Assembly (NCBI RefSeq): GCF_904849725.1
Contig: NC_058522.1
Span: 194,327,468-194,391,467 of the forward strand
DNA length: 64,000 nucleotides
From: Hordeum vulgare subsp. vulgare
Lineage: Eukaryota; Streptophyta; Magnoliopsida; Poales; Poaceae
Direction: 5' to 3'
The translations under genes and the position numbers were made by a program. Position 1 is the stretch's first letter; each line of letters opens with the position of its first letter. The notes below the pieces were generated by a model. The model searched no databases, was not told where the DNA came from, and was given only the letters and a program-made list of their open reading frames with translations. This document shows, one piece after another, positions 12,258-23,506 of this stretch.

Positions 12258-12934
12258 CTGCATGGTGATAATAAAAAAATTGATTATAAAAATGCACGCA
12301 TGCATCAAAGTCATACAAAAATTCGGCATGACTTTCTGAAAAATAGGACATATAGAGTTTGCCCGAAATTTGCCGAAATGGAAATAAATAGACATTTCGG
12401 CAAACATAGGCAACTCAAGCACAATTCGGCGGGAACTCATGCCACACACACTATTTCCATCTTATCACCCAATTAGGTCAATATATCGCACACACACAAA
12501 TACATATTTCGATTCTTGCAAAGCACATATTTCACTCACGTACCTAAGATCAAGCATGGTGATGAGGTCGATCCATGTGTCTCAACACCTCTAGCTATCT
12601 AGTGACTGTGACATGGGCTAGATCTAGTTAGGGAGGTAGATACGTCACTTTGTTAAATGGATAGATCTATCTAGCTAGTTGGGGAAGGAGATGTCTCTAA
12701 GTAATGGAGAGGGAGGAGAAGTAGGGAAAGAGTAAGAAAGAGAGAGAAAGCATTAATGAAGGTGATGTAGTAGCTAGGAGCATTAAAGATATAGGAAGAG
12801 AGCTTGAAGAAAGAGAGTAATGGGGGAGAAGAAGTAGTGAGGATGAAGCAAAGTGAGGGAGAGAGGAGGGGGGAGGGAAAATTGAAAGGAGAGACGAGAA
12901 GGGAGGAGGAAAGGGAGGGAAAAGGTGGCTGTTG

Positions 12935-13278
12935 CGCCTTAGTAGCAGCGCCGGTTGACAAAACGCGCTACTGCTAATATATTAGTAGTAGCGCGTGTAT
13001 GTGAGTTGTGCTACTCCTACTCGGGGCCCACTGTGTGGCATAATACAGTCTTAGTTGTAGCGACGGGTCTTTGACTCGTGCTACTGCTAACTATTTATCA
13101 GTAGCGCGATTACAATGACCCGCGCCGCTACTCTCATAAGCTCGATAACTCCTGCCTGGTTCGCATAGCCCTAGCACGTGTCGGCAGAGGCACACTAGTG
13201 ATAATTGTGTAGAAGTAGCGCCTATTCCAAAGGTGCTCTACTAGTAAGCTTCCACGTATAGGGATTTTCCTAGTAGTG
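12935..13278. repeat. Subterminal GTAGTAGCGCG repeats and right TIR of CACTA-X
   Basis: Copies of GCGCTACTGCTAA, AGTAGTAGCGCG and relatives occur in both orientations, ending with CCTAGTAGTG at 13278. The adjoining 12670-12930 is purine-rich (GGAGG/GAGA) and probably the element's 5' leader. Confidence 0.75.
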
Positions 13279-13750
13279 TATACTTCCAGCGGAAAATCTT
13301 CATCGATAGAGTTAACCCATGAAATTTGCCTCAACCCTACGGGAATTCTAATTGGGAAGTGTCCTAGCTAGCACGTACGTCACCAAGGTAATCTTCGTCA
13401 TTTACTCTTCTATCATGCCTGGCCAATAAAATAAAGAGTGGCGAGCCAATGAGTACTTTGAATGTACTCGCAAGCAACCCATGTTTGGAACAAGGCAATA
13501 ACAATGCATGTTATTGCACTAATAGGTAAGTTGCAAAAAGCTAGTTTTGAGTGCAGTGTCATGATCAATAAACTTGTAAATATCCATATGCAGGGGGTTG
13601 AACATCTCATGTACATTTATCATGTCAAGTTGCAGATATCCATCTAAACAGGTTACAAATATCAACATAAGCAGGGGGTTGAACATCTCATGTTCATTTA
13701 TCATGTCAAGTCATCTGACTGAGCTCAAGTACCATCTTTCTCCCTCTGTA

Positions 13751-13800
<50 letters not shown>

Positions 13801-14135
13801 ACCATTTTGTAACAATGGACATAGCCCAAGAAAGGTCATCCGACTGTCCTTGACCGTGGACACGACTATTTGAATAGTCTTACACTCTGCAAAGGTTTGC
13901 ACGCTGTACCCACAAGACACCGGGAAATTCAATGTCATCCATGACTCACGCTATATTACATACCCGAGGTAAGCACGCGAACAATGCCTTTCCCTTGGCG
14001 ACACTAAACAAAGAGTCCACTCGTTGGCCCACGTCCTCATGATGTACATCATACGAGCCTCGCTCAAGATCGTACCATCCATGAGCGGTCACAACGGTGT
14101 GCCAGTGTTTGTGAAACCAACCCATGGTCGTCCTA
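13279..14135 (-). mobile_element. Distal part of element F 3' LTR (minus strand)
   Basis: This stretch aligns, same orientation, with 50727-51520 inside F's other LTR, and inverted with about 17440-18200 of E's 5' LTR. It starts right after CACTA-X and is cut at 14135 by the start of element E. The remainder of this LTR, its proximal end, is at 46031-46538, so E apparently inserted into it. The last five bases (TCCTA, 14131-14135) would be E's target duplication, but the matching copy is lost. Confidence 0.7.
13751..13802. repeat. Compound microsatellite (TC)13(AC)13
   Basis: Perfect TC dinucleotides at 13751-13776 run directly into AC dinucleotides at 13777-13802. The sister LTR of F at about 51166-51182 has only a short AC run, so this copy expanded after the LTRs diverged. 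Confidence 0.97.
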
Positions 14136-17100
14136 TGTCACACCCTGTGTTTTTACCTCTTTTACCACATTTTCTTGTGAAAATTGGAACCAATTAAAAC
14201 TTTTGTGTGCATGTGATGGTTTACATGGTTGCTTCTTGCTTACGTGAGTGGTTGTGTTTTTAATCCCCAAACTTATTCTCCTCTCTAAAACTCATTTCCT
14301 TGACCCAAACCCTTGCCCAATGAGAATGACCTATGTATTGGACTAGGAACTATTTTTACAAAATATTATTTCAACAAAAAGACATTTATTTATTTTAAGG
14401 TTTAAAAGATCCATGAGTTAGTATTTGTACTACAAATACCTAACTTACGAGGGAGGTTTCCCCCCAAAGATCATATTTGAATTATATTATTCAAAAGACT
14501 TGTGAAAACCACAAAAATAGTTATTTTAAAGATATTTTCCTTTTTTATTTAAACACCTTTTTCTGAGGCCAGAAATGGTATTTCATTGGGAAAAAATATT
14601 TACCTCCTTCATAAAAATTTGGGAAAATTTATAGAAACTGAGTGGACATATATTTTCAACACATAAGAGTTTCAACACATGGTCATGTTCAAAATATTGG
14701 ACAAAAACCCTAAAAACCCTTTCTGCCTATTTCAAGCTTTTCATATATTTCCAGGGAAATAATCTCAATAAATCCCACGAAACTTCTAGCAAGACACACA
14801 TGATAAGTGTGGTGATCCTGCAAAGTTTCATCTCAATCCAAGTTGTTTTGCTCCACCTATTAACCCTAAAACCCTTCATATCCAGAACCAAATTTGAGGA
14901 ACTCTACATTGCCAAGTTTACCCAGTTTCTCTCAAACTTTACACGAGTAATCCAGCCCCCAAATAAGGATGCCCCACCCAGTTGTGTATTTGTGGGAGTT
15001 GATTTGCTCACCTAGGTCCACTGAAAATTGATTCTGCCCATTTCTAGGGTTTTTCATGTCGACATTGTCAACATTGCTCAAATGAGCTCAAACATGGTGA
15101 ATCGTACTAATTTTGCACGTCATTTAATCCTATTAAGTATCACTACAATAGGTAAGGTTTATCTTGCTCAAACCAACATCAAAAACCTTCCGGTGATTTG
15201 GTAAAATAGCCACTTGCAACCCTTCCACCCTCTTCCTTCACTCCAAAACTTAGTCACAAGTCCACTATAGAGCCCCACATTTGTAGTCCATAGCTCTAGC
15301 TCTACTTCTATAGGACAAGGACAAAAACTCGAATCTCTTTTCTGGTTCACCCCTGGCAGAGACTTTTTCTCCCTCTCACTTTGACCACCACATCTCTTCT
15401 CGGCTCCAAAGCATCCAAGGAGAATCCCCAAAGCTACCAGACGCCAATGGACACAGTGGGGCGCGCCAGAGAGTGTCAGCAAGCCGTGGCATGCCAAAAC
15501 TACGCTCTAGACGCGCCACAGTGTACGCCTGCACTATGGGAATTTGAGCTCCGACCATTCCTCGCCCCCCATGTTGTCTAGCTTTGATCCCCTCGACTAT
15601 CGTTGCATGCGCCATGTCGGCCCCCTCCTATCTCCCTTTCTCCTCACCCTGGCGAAGTGTGCCCTCTCCTGCCCGAAGCATTCAGGTGGCGTTTGCCACC
15701 GCGACACGCCAGGAGCCAGCCCTTGCTCGTCCTCATTCCTTTCCCAATCCCAAACCGCATCCACGAAGATCGTAGACGCATCCTCGACACCTCACTCCTG
15801 TCCTGGCCATCGCCACGGCCTCGTCGGCACACTACCTTTCGGTGGACCGTGCCTCACCTGTAAAAGGACACCCCGGGCCTCCCTCTTCCCCTCTTCGACC
15901 TCCTACTGCCCCAATCAAGCTCCTAGCTCACTACCCCCTCCCCGGAATCCCCAAGCCCGAGATCGAACTCCGGTTACACCGCATTGGGATTCCGGTGATC
16001 CTCAAGTTTGGTGCCGCTCCGGCCCTCTTTTCCCCTCCATTATGTCCGCAGCAGCCTCCTAATACTCTTCCCATTCTTCCCCATCCTTTCTTTGCAGGTT
16101 TCAGCTCCGGCGACCACCCTCCCAAATCACCGCCGCCTCGGGACATTGCTGCTGGCAATTTGGTGTGTCCCAGCTCCTCTCTCCACCACCCATTGAACGA
16201 CGGGTCGATGGTGGTTCCCTTTCCACCTTCATCCTTGCCTAGATATGGACCCTAGCACCACCGCCGAGCCTCGCCCCCTCTCTGGCGGGAGGTTGAAGAC
16301 GGACCCGACAAGTGGGACCCAACCGTCAGCCTCCTGTGTCTCCTCCTCGCCCCTCTCTCTCTCTCTGGCCCCTCGGCCCCTCCTGTAAGGTTTAAACCTG
16401 GCGTGGCGCGGCTGCTTGGCACGCATGGGAAGGTTAGCCTCTGGCCGGCCCAGTTGTTGGTTGCCCCTGTCGCAGGACCTGCAACCCTCCTTTTCGTTTT
16501 TTAAATCTGTTTTTGCTAAAATCCGAAAGGATAAAATACTTGTCCAAATCCAAATATTTTTCCACCTAAAATCCTGTTTTACTTAGTATTTTAGAGTACC
16601 TCTTGTGTAATTTTTAAAGTTCGTTAAATGCAATGATTTATTTCAAAGCTTGTTTAGAGTAATATAGCAGTTTATTAAAAAATACTTTTTATAAATTATA
16701 CACCCTAAGAATAAAATCCAATAATTTTCACAGAACCTATACTCGCCCTAGTATTTTGCAAAAATGATGTGACATTTTTCTGAGTGGAATATTTTTCCTA
16801 TTGTGGTTGGGTGCTTAATTTTTTCATGTTTATATTGTGGCGATAGATTGCGTTGCTCACGAAGGGTTTGGACCAGAAGATCTCGAAGACCCGGGACACC
16901 TATTTTGGCAAGGCAAGCAGCCCTTGACCATGTCTGATCAAATACTTTCATGCATGTCATATGAGCATTTTATTACGATGCATAAGACCTTGTTGAATCG
17001 GCAACTACCTCGGTAGGTTGTTTCCGATAGTTCCTATTGTCACTTGCACTTGGGTATAACCCTACCATCTATGAGGATTGTGCGGGTGGGTGTTGTTATG

Positions 17101-18334
17101 TTGCTAGTAGTGCTAAGCACATGCATGGTGATAGTAAAGAGGTAGTGATTTCAAAGGTTTTTACGAAAACCCCATCGGGTGCCACTAATGCGTGAGGAAG
17201 ATGGTGTGATCTAGGTAGATACTTCATAAAGGAGTGGTATACCGAGGCTAGTGAGTGTGTCGTTTTCAAAAACGGATTGGTTTAAATTGCGACCGTTACT
17301 CCAACCTTACATGTAATACCACAATAACCCTTATGGGACACGTCTTTGGTGATTACTATGGTCGGTGCTAGTAGAGAGCCCGCATTCTAGTGGTGGGAGT
17401 AATGTGGTCACTCTCAACACACGATCGTGCGAGGAAGAAAGGGCGACCATGGGCTGTTTTTACAGACACCGACACACTATTGGTCCCTTCATGGATGGTA
17501 CTCGTGATGTACATCATGTGGGCTGTGTCCCAACGAGTGGACTCCTTTCTAGTATCGTCATGGGAAAGGTGATATTCGCGTACCTACCTCGGGTATTATA
17601 AATGCCACAAATCATGTTCTAACACGAAGTTTTCCCGAATCTTGTGTCTAAAGTGTGCATCCTCTCCAGAGTGAAAAAATATTTGAATAGCCATGTCCAC
17701 GGTCAAGGACAATTGGATGACCGATCTTTGGCTACGTCCATGTTCATCCTCTCCAGAGTGTAAAACTATTTAAACAATGTGCTTGTGTGGGAAGGAGTGT
17801 TATGTGGGTAATACGGTGTCTGGGCTAAGTCAGCTGACTTGGCGTGATGGGTGAACCAGGGTCGTTAAACCCCAAATTGATACTGATATTTATAACCTGT
17901 TCACTGGGTTACCGCTACGCATTATGATGCATGCCGCTCGAGAATTTGATCATGTTATTGCACTAGAGAAAAATCTGCATTTGGGAAAAATAGCATACTA
18001 GTGTTATGTCATACTTCATTATTGCCTTGTAGCACATCATAGGTTGCTTGCGAGTACATTCAAAGTACTCATTGGCTTGCCACTGGATATTTAAGTGGGC
18101 ACGCACGAAAAAACTGGAGTTTGGAGAATAGTTCATCGGGGACAAACATACGATCGATGACGCTTCCCAGTGAGAATGCTTGTAGGTTAAGGCAGATGGC
18201 ACGGGTTCATGCTTTCAATTGAGTTATCCACCGTCAGTTGTGTTTGGTGTGTCGGCCTTCGAGGCCATATCTATGTAATTACTTGGCCATAATGGCATTT
18301 ATTTGTATTAGACATTATGTATGGATGTAAGACT
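14136..18334 (+). repeat. 5' LTR of element E, first segment
   Basis: Begins TGTCACACCCTGTG and aligns with E's 3' LTR at 40084-40520 and 44681-46030, and with the start of F's LTR in inverse orientation. It runs to 18334, where CACTA-B is inserted after GATGTAAGACT. The last 98 bp of this LTR resume at 35280. Combined length is about 4.3 kb. A GC-rich part at 15400-16480 followed by an AT-rich part at 16500-16760 is typical of these LTRs; the short ORFs within are not conserved. Confidence 0.88.
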
Positions 18335-18840
18335 CACTACAGGAATTAGCTTCTTTGTCGTCTGCCATCATAGACGGAAAGAGTAAATCCCGGACGGCAA
18401 AGAGAATATCACAGACGACAAAGAATCTCACGGCCGTCAACATTTCTGCGTCAGCCTACGACGGCATCGTAGCTTCTTTGCCGTCTGTCTCCCCAAAGCG
18501 GACGGCAAAGAGCTTTGCCGTCGTCTTTTCATAGGAGCTGTCGGCAAAGTGATCAAGACGACAGCCGCCTCCCCCCTCTTCATTGCCGTCTGCCTCCCCC
18601 CTCTTCTTTGTCGTCTGCGTCCTCCTCCTCCCCCCCTCCACTCTTTGCCGTCGTCCTACCCCTACCCCCTCCTCTATGCCTCTTCTTTGTCGTCTGCCCA
18701 GGTTGCTACTATATGGCCAGCTGCTACTGCCCAGGTTGCACAGCTGGGCGCCACGTGGTACCTTTGCCGTCGGCCAGCTGACGGCAAAGGCCTTTGCCAT
18801 CAGCTGGCAGACGGCAAAGAGCCTATGTTGTCACATTTTT
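18335..18840. repeat. Left TIR and subterminal repeats of CACTA-B
   Basis: The TIR is followed by many TTTGCCGTCTGC-type repeats in both orientations, matching 6660-7206 of CACTA-A inverted. Near 18760-18820 they form an inverted pair around CAGCTGACGGCAAAGG. Confidence 0.9.
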
Positions 18841-19199
18841 GTTTATTTTTTCTATCTCACGGCACATATACATATAATTCATAGCACATATATGATAAAT
18901 AGGTCACAAGACATATATGATATACATATAAAGCTCATCAATGCCATTAGTTCCTCAACGTACATCCCATATATCAAAAGAACCAACACATACAAAGTTT
19001 CATCCATATATACATACATATAGTTGCACATATATTGTTCATCCATATATACATATACATATAGTTCCACATTGTTCATCAACTCAAATAAAAACGGAAA
19101 CTAAAGCACTCCAATGCCAGCTTCCATGCATGTAGTACATCCAATCTGCAAAATGGGAATAAGAAAGCCAGATGAGGAAGAAGAACAACATATATATGA
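18841..19199 (-). other. 3' UTR-like repeats and terminal exon of the CACTA-B second gene
   Basis: Inverted counterpart of 6335-6659. ATATACATATA-type and GTTCATCAAC motifs recur at 18880-19085, then the terminal exon near 19110-19155, read on the minus strand after an acceptor TTTTGCAG. Conservation of the acceptor in both elements supports a real exon; no long ORF is present. Confidence 0.45.
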
Positions 19200-20960
19200 C
19201 AAATAAGCTAAATTCAAGAAGAAAGAGAAGAAGCAAGAAGAGAACAATGAGAAGAAAAACAAGAAGGAGGAGGAGGCGGAGGAGGGGAAGGGGAAGGAGA
19301 AGGAGAAGGAGGAGGAGAAGAAGAAAAAAGAAGAGAAGGAGAAAGAGAAGAAGGAGGAGAAGAAGGAGGAGATAAGAAGAAGGAGAAGAAGGAGTGCTCC
19401 TTCTCCTCCTTCTCCTTCTTCTTCTCTTCTTCTCCTCCTCCTTCTTCTTCTTCTCCTTCTCCTTCTCCTTCTCTTCTTCTCTTCTTCTTCTTCTTTTTCC
19501 TTCTTTTCATTTCTCCTCTACTCCTCTTCTTGGAGCTGAATTAGCTAGCTATGTATTTTTGGATCTAAATGGGATAATTATGTCATTATAGAGGAAAACA
19601 AGCTAAGTATATAATATTAATGATCTAACCAAGGTTGTTATGGCATTTGGAGCTTATAATGTCTTTTAGGAGCTAAATTGGCTGACTATATCATTGTTGG
19701 GGAAATTAAGGCAAGGAGAATATGAAAGGGGAGAAGAAAGAGGAGGAGGAGGAGAAGAAGAATAAATAAAGAAGAAGGACGAGAAGGAGGAGGAGGAGGA
19801 GAAGGACTAGAAGGTCCTTGGCCTTCTCCTCCTTCTCCTCCTCCTCTCCTCCTCCTTCTTCTTCTCTTCTTCTTCTTCTTCTTCTTCTTCTTCTTTCTTT
19901 TCATTTTTCCTATTTCTTCTCCTCTTCTTGGAGCTAAATTAGCTAACTATGTCTTATGGGAGCTAAATGGGCTAATTATCCCATTTTAGAGGAAAACAAG
20001 CTAAGTATATAATATTAATGAGCTAACCAAGGTTCTTATGCCATTTTGAGGTTATTATGGCATTTTGGAGCTAAATGGGCTAATTATGTCATTGTTGGGG
20101 AAATTAGGGCAAGGAGAATATGAAATAGGAGAAGAAAGAGGAGGAGGAGGAGAAGAAGAATAAATAAAGTAGGAGGAGAAGGAGGAGGAGGAGGAGAAGG
20201 ACTAGAAGGTCCTTGGCCTTCTCCTCCTTCTCCTCCTTCTCCTCCTCCTCCTTCTCCTCCTCCTCCTTCTCCTTCTTGTCCTCCTCCTTCTTCTCCTTCT
20301 CCTTCTCTTCTTTTTATCTTCTTCTTTTTGTTCTTCCTTTTCATTTCTCCTCTTGTCCTCTTCTTGGAGCAAAATTAGCTAACTATCTCTTTTTGGAGCT
20401 AAATGCGCTAATTATCCCATTTTAGAGGAAAACAAGCTAAGTATATAATATTAATGAGCTAACCAAGGTTCTTATGCCATTTTGAGGATATTATGGCATT
20501 TTGGAGCTAAATGGGCTAATTATGTCATTGTTTGGGAAATTAAGGCAAGGAGAATATGAAATAGGAGAAGAAAGAGGAGGAGGAGGAGAAGAAGAAGTAA
20601 TAAAGAAGAAGGAGGACAAGGAGGAGGAGGAGGAGAAGGACTAGAAGGTCCTTGGCCTTCTCCTTCTCCTCCTCCTCCTCCTCCTTATCCTTCTTCTCTT
20701 CTTCTTCTTCTTCTTTCTTTTCATTTTTCCTATTTCTTCTCCTCTTCTCCTCTTCTTGGAGGTAAATTAGCTAACTATGTCTTTTTGGAGCTAAATGGCC
20801 TAATTATCTCATTTTAGAGGAAAACAAGCTAAGTATATAATATTAATGAGCTAACCAATGTTCTTATGCCATTTTGAGCTTATTATGGCATTTTGGAGGT
20901 AAATGGGCTAATTATGTCATTGTTGGGGAAATTAAGGCAAGGATAATATGAAAGAGGAGA
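19200..20960. repeat. GGA/GAA array of CACTA-B with about 420-bp units
   Basis: Purine and pyrimidine triplet tracts alternate with AT-rich spacers, including TCATTGTTGGGGAAATTA near 19692, 20089, 20526 and 20918. Unit period is 390-440 bp, shorter than in CACTA-A. Hairpin centres such as CTAGAAGGTCCTTGGCCTT (near 19807, 20202 and 20640) are the same family as in CACTA-A. Confidence 0.9.
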
Positions 20961-20983
20961 AGAGAAACTTACCGTAGTGGTCA

Positions 20984-23506
20984 TCAAGGAGGAGAAACAC
21001 CTGGAGAAGGGTCGTGCGATGCCGCTCGGGAGTTATGCTGTAGAATAGATATTTTGCAATGTCTCAGTTAGCATGATGACACTCAATTATTAATACTAGT
21101 TTATAATGAAACTCATCGTGCCAATCGAAGAGAAGACGGGCATCGACGGAGGGACTTGACCGCTCTTCTCGCACAGACCGTGAAGAGTGGGTCGTATTAG
21201 TTAGTAATGAAACATACATTACACACATGATTTCGCTAATGTGAAAAAAAACTTACCACAAAAAGCTCGTAGAGGGCCCGTTGACCCGCCTCATTCCGGG
21301 ACCTCTCCTCCTCAATCAATCGTGTCGTGGTCTGCTCCCTCTCATCAAGAGCAGCCTGACTTGCCAATCTCTCTTTCTCAAGAGCAGCCTCAACAGCAGC
21401 CTGGCTTGCCAATCTCTCTTTCTCAAAAGCAGCCTGGTTTGCCAATCTCTCTTTCCGAAGAGCAGCCTGAAACACCATTCCTCGTTACCACAGTAATGAT
21501 CTATGGTGACACACATAATGAAATGGATGAAAGTGTTCTTAGTCCATACAACTAACCTCGATGGCAAGATCGACTGGCCGTGGACGACGCATTATCTCAG
21601 GACACCTGCTCGACTGGCGCACCTTGATCTCCGGGAGAGTGAGTGGCCAACGTATTATCCCATATACAATGGCTATCGAGCCATGGGGCCTCCCGCCACC
21701 AGATATCATCACCAGCTCTGGATCCAAAGGTTCCTGGCAAGGGTAAAGTCATCCCCTTTTGTAGCCTTCCCCGCCTCCCTGTATGCCACGAGCTTCTGGT
21801 GGGATGATATGTTGGTGAAGTTATTGGCATCATCCAGGTCAGACTCAGATAATGCCTTCGCCTTCTTGTACGAGGCAGTATGGGCCATGCCATAAAGGTC
21901 GTACAAGTGTGGCATCTCTGTATTATTGTGATGCGCCTAAAAGAGAGGAACAAAATATTAGCATGAAGAATGAATTGCATGAATCATGAAGCAAATCACA
22001 TACCCAGTTTCGTCCGAACTGAAGTAAGTTGGCGCTGCCTTGATGGTGTGGCACACCAACCATTTGGCTACGCCGATCCTTCGCATTCTCGTGGATGGCT
22101 CGCCAGCTGCGTGTGCACCACTCAACAACCAACGCCTCCCAACAATTCATCTTATCCGCACACCATCTCGAGGGCACCTGTCAGTTATTAGAAAGAATTT
22201 TGAGCACTACGCCTATGAATGAAATCAAGAAAACTACGTAGAAGGACTTAAGAATAGGTAATTACCTTCATGTATTGCTCCTTCTTCAGAAACTTTTCGC
22301 GACAATCCTTCTTCTGCTTCTGAATACCACGCGTGGCATAGTAATCTCGAATAGCCTGCGGTCGAGCCTCGTGGTGTAAGTTCTGTAGTAACCGCCTACA
22401 CTCGGCCTCGAGAACCCTGGCCGCCTCTTCCTCATATCCATCCTCACACCTATAGAAGGTCTGCAATCAAACGTGAAAACACCGATTAGTACAATAATTA
22501 GATATATTATTAATTTTAGATTCTCTAAAAGGATAATTTACCCAAAAGCTCTTGATCACCATCTCGGGCCTCGTGTGGCACAAGACACCATCTATAATCT
22601 CCTCCGGCGGGGCCTGCGCAGCCTGGTAGTGCTCCCAGGAAAATCCTAGTTTAGGAAACTGACCCTCACCAGGCAACGTGACAAACCCCGGGAAATTTGT
22701 CCGGCAAAGCACACCAAGGACGGAGTTCGGCCTGCGGACTCCAAGAGGGTGTACCCTTCCCCTGCAGTATGATAAGGTCAACACATTAGATATTTGAACA
22801 AACTTGAAGGCAAAAGCTAAAGAAAGAGTAAATGTACTTACCTATCTCCTTTAGGTTTAATCACCGGCCTCTGCTCGCGGGTAGCCGACACGACCGGGAG
22901 ACGTGTACTACCACGCTTGTACACGGTGGCCCCGTCCACCTGCACATCGCCCTCACTATCCATAAGCTCATCCCCGCCATCCCCGCCCCCTGAGCCACCC
23001 GGACCCTCGGTCCAATCCGGCAACTCGGTCCAATCCGGCCAGGTCTCCCATCCGGGCCTCTTCACGTTGGGTGAAGCCTCCAGAACCGTAGTCTCATGGG
23101 CCGAATGCACCTCGACCCGAGGCTGCTCCTGGACCGGAGTCTAATGGGACGAATGCCCGTCAACACCAGGCTCCTGAAACGGAGTCCCTGTAGCCTGCTC
23201 CGCAAATGGGTCGACCATAGTAGTCCTATGCTCGGGTGAATGAGCTGGTGGTGGCGGAGAGGATGGCTCAACAGTCCTCCTGGATCTTCCGCGGCCACCA
23301 CCTCTCCCTGTACCCTTCCCCTTCTTCCCTACCTGACCAGCACCTCTCCAAGTGGGCAATGCCGCCGACGAAGAAGAACCCACGGGTGGTGTCGACAAAC
23401 TATCTGCCAAGGCTCTACGGAGAGATAGGGGTGGAAGGGAAGTACCACCCCTCGTGCGAGGCGCCTGGGAAGAACCCGTCGAGCGATCTGGATGAGCGCC
23501 CACCAT
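20984..23506 (-). pseudogene. CACTA-B second gene, Transposase_24 (Ptta/En/Spm) type, all exons
   Basis: Exons on the minus strand: 22842-23506 (ATG at 23506), 22542-22761, 22266-22460, 22004-22177, 21557-21936, 21257-21466, 21117-21179 and 20984-21037. Lengths of five exons equal those in CACTA-A exactly. The first exon is Pro/Ser/Gly-rich and acidic. The middle holds the PHHQGSANL motif of the Transposase_24 family. The coiled-coil exon has one 11-residue KERLASQAALE repeat more than CACTA-A. Defects seen: TAG at 23141-23143, a one-base loss near 21740 shifting the frame, and loss of both splice sites of the 21117-21179 exon (AG to AC, GT to AT) compared with CACTA-A. The protein is expected to bind the subterminal repeats. 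Confidence 0.82.

Larger units (their letters stand above)
11571..13278 (-). mobile_element. CACTA-X: truncated CACTA element of another family
   Basis: The right end at 13278 reads CACTACTAGGAAAATCCC on the minus strand, a CACTA terminal repeat. Just inside (12935-13270) are many GTAGTAGCGCG/GCTACTGCTAA subterminal repeats, quite unlike those of CACTA-A/B, so this is a distinct family. Further in lies the 5' part of a TNPD gene on the minus strand. That gene stops abruptly near 11571 against LTR-like sequence with no CACTA terminus, so the 3' half and left end are lost. The right end abuts a piece of element F's LTR, so the element probably inserted there. Confidence 0.8.

Noticed and set aside
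15544..16255. Overlapping Pro-rich ORFs in E's 5' LTR
   Set aside because: Not conserved in the other LTR copies; GC-rich LTR sequence.
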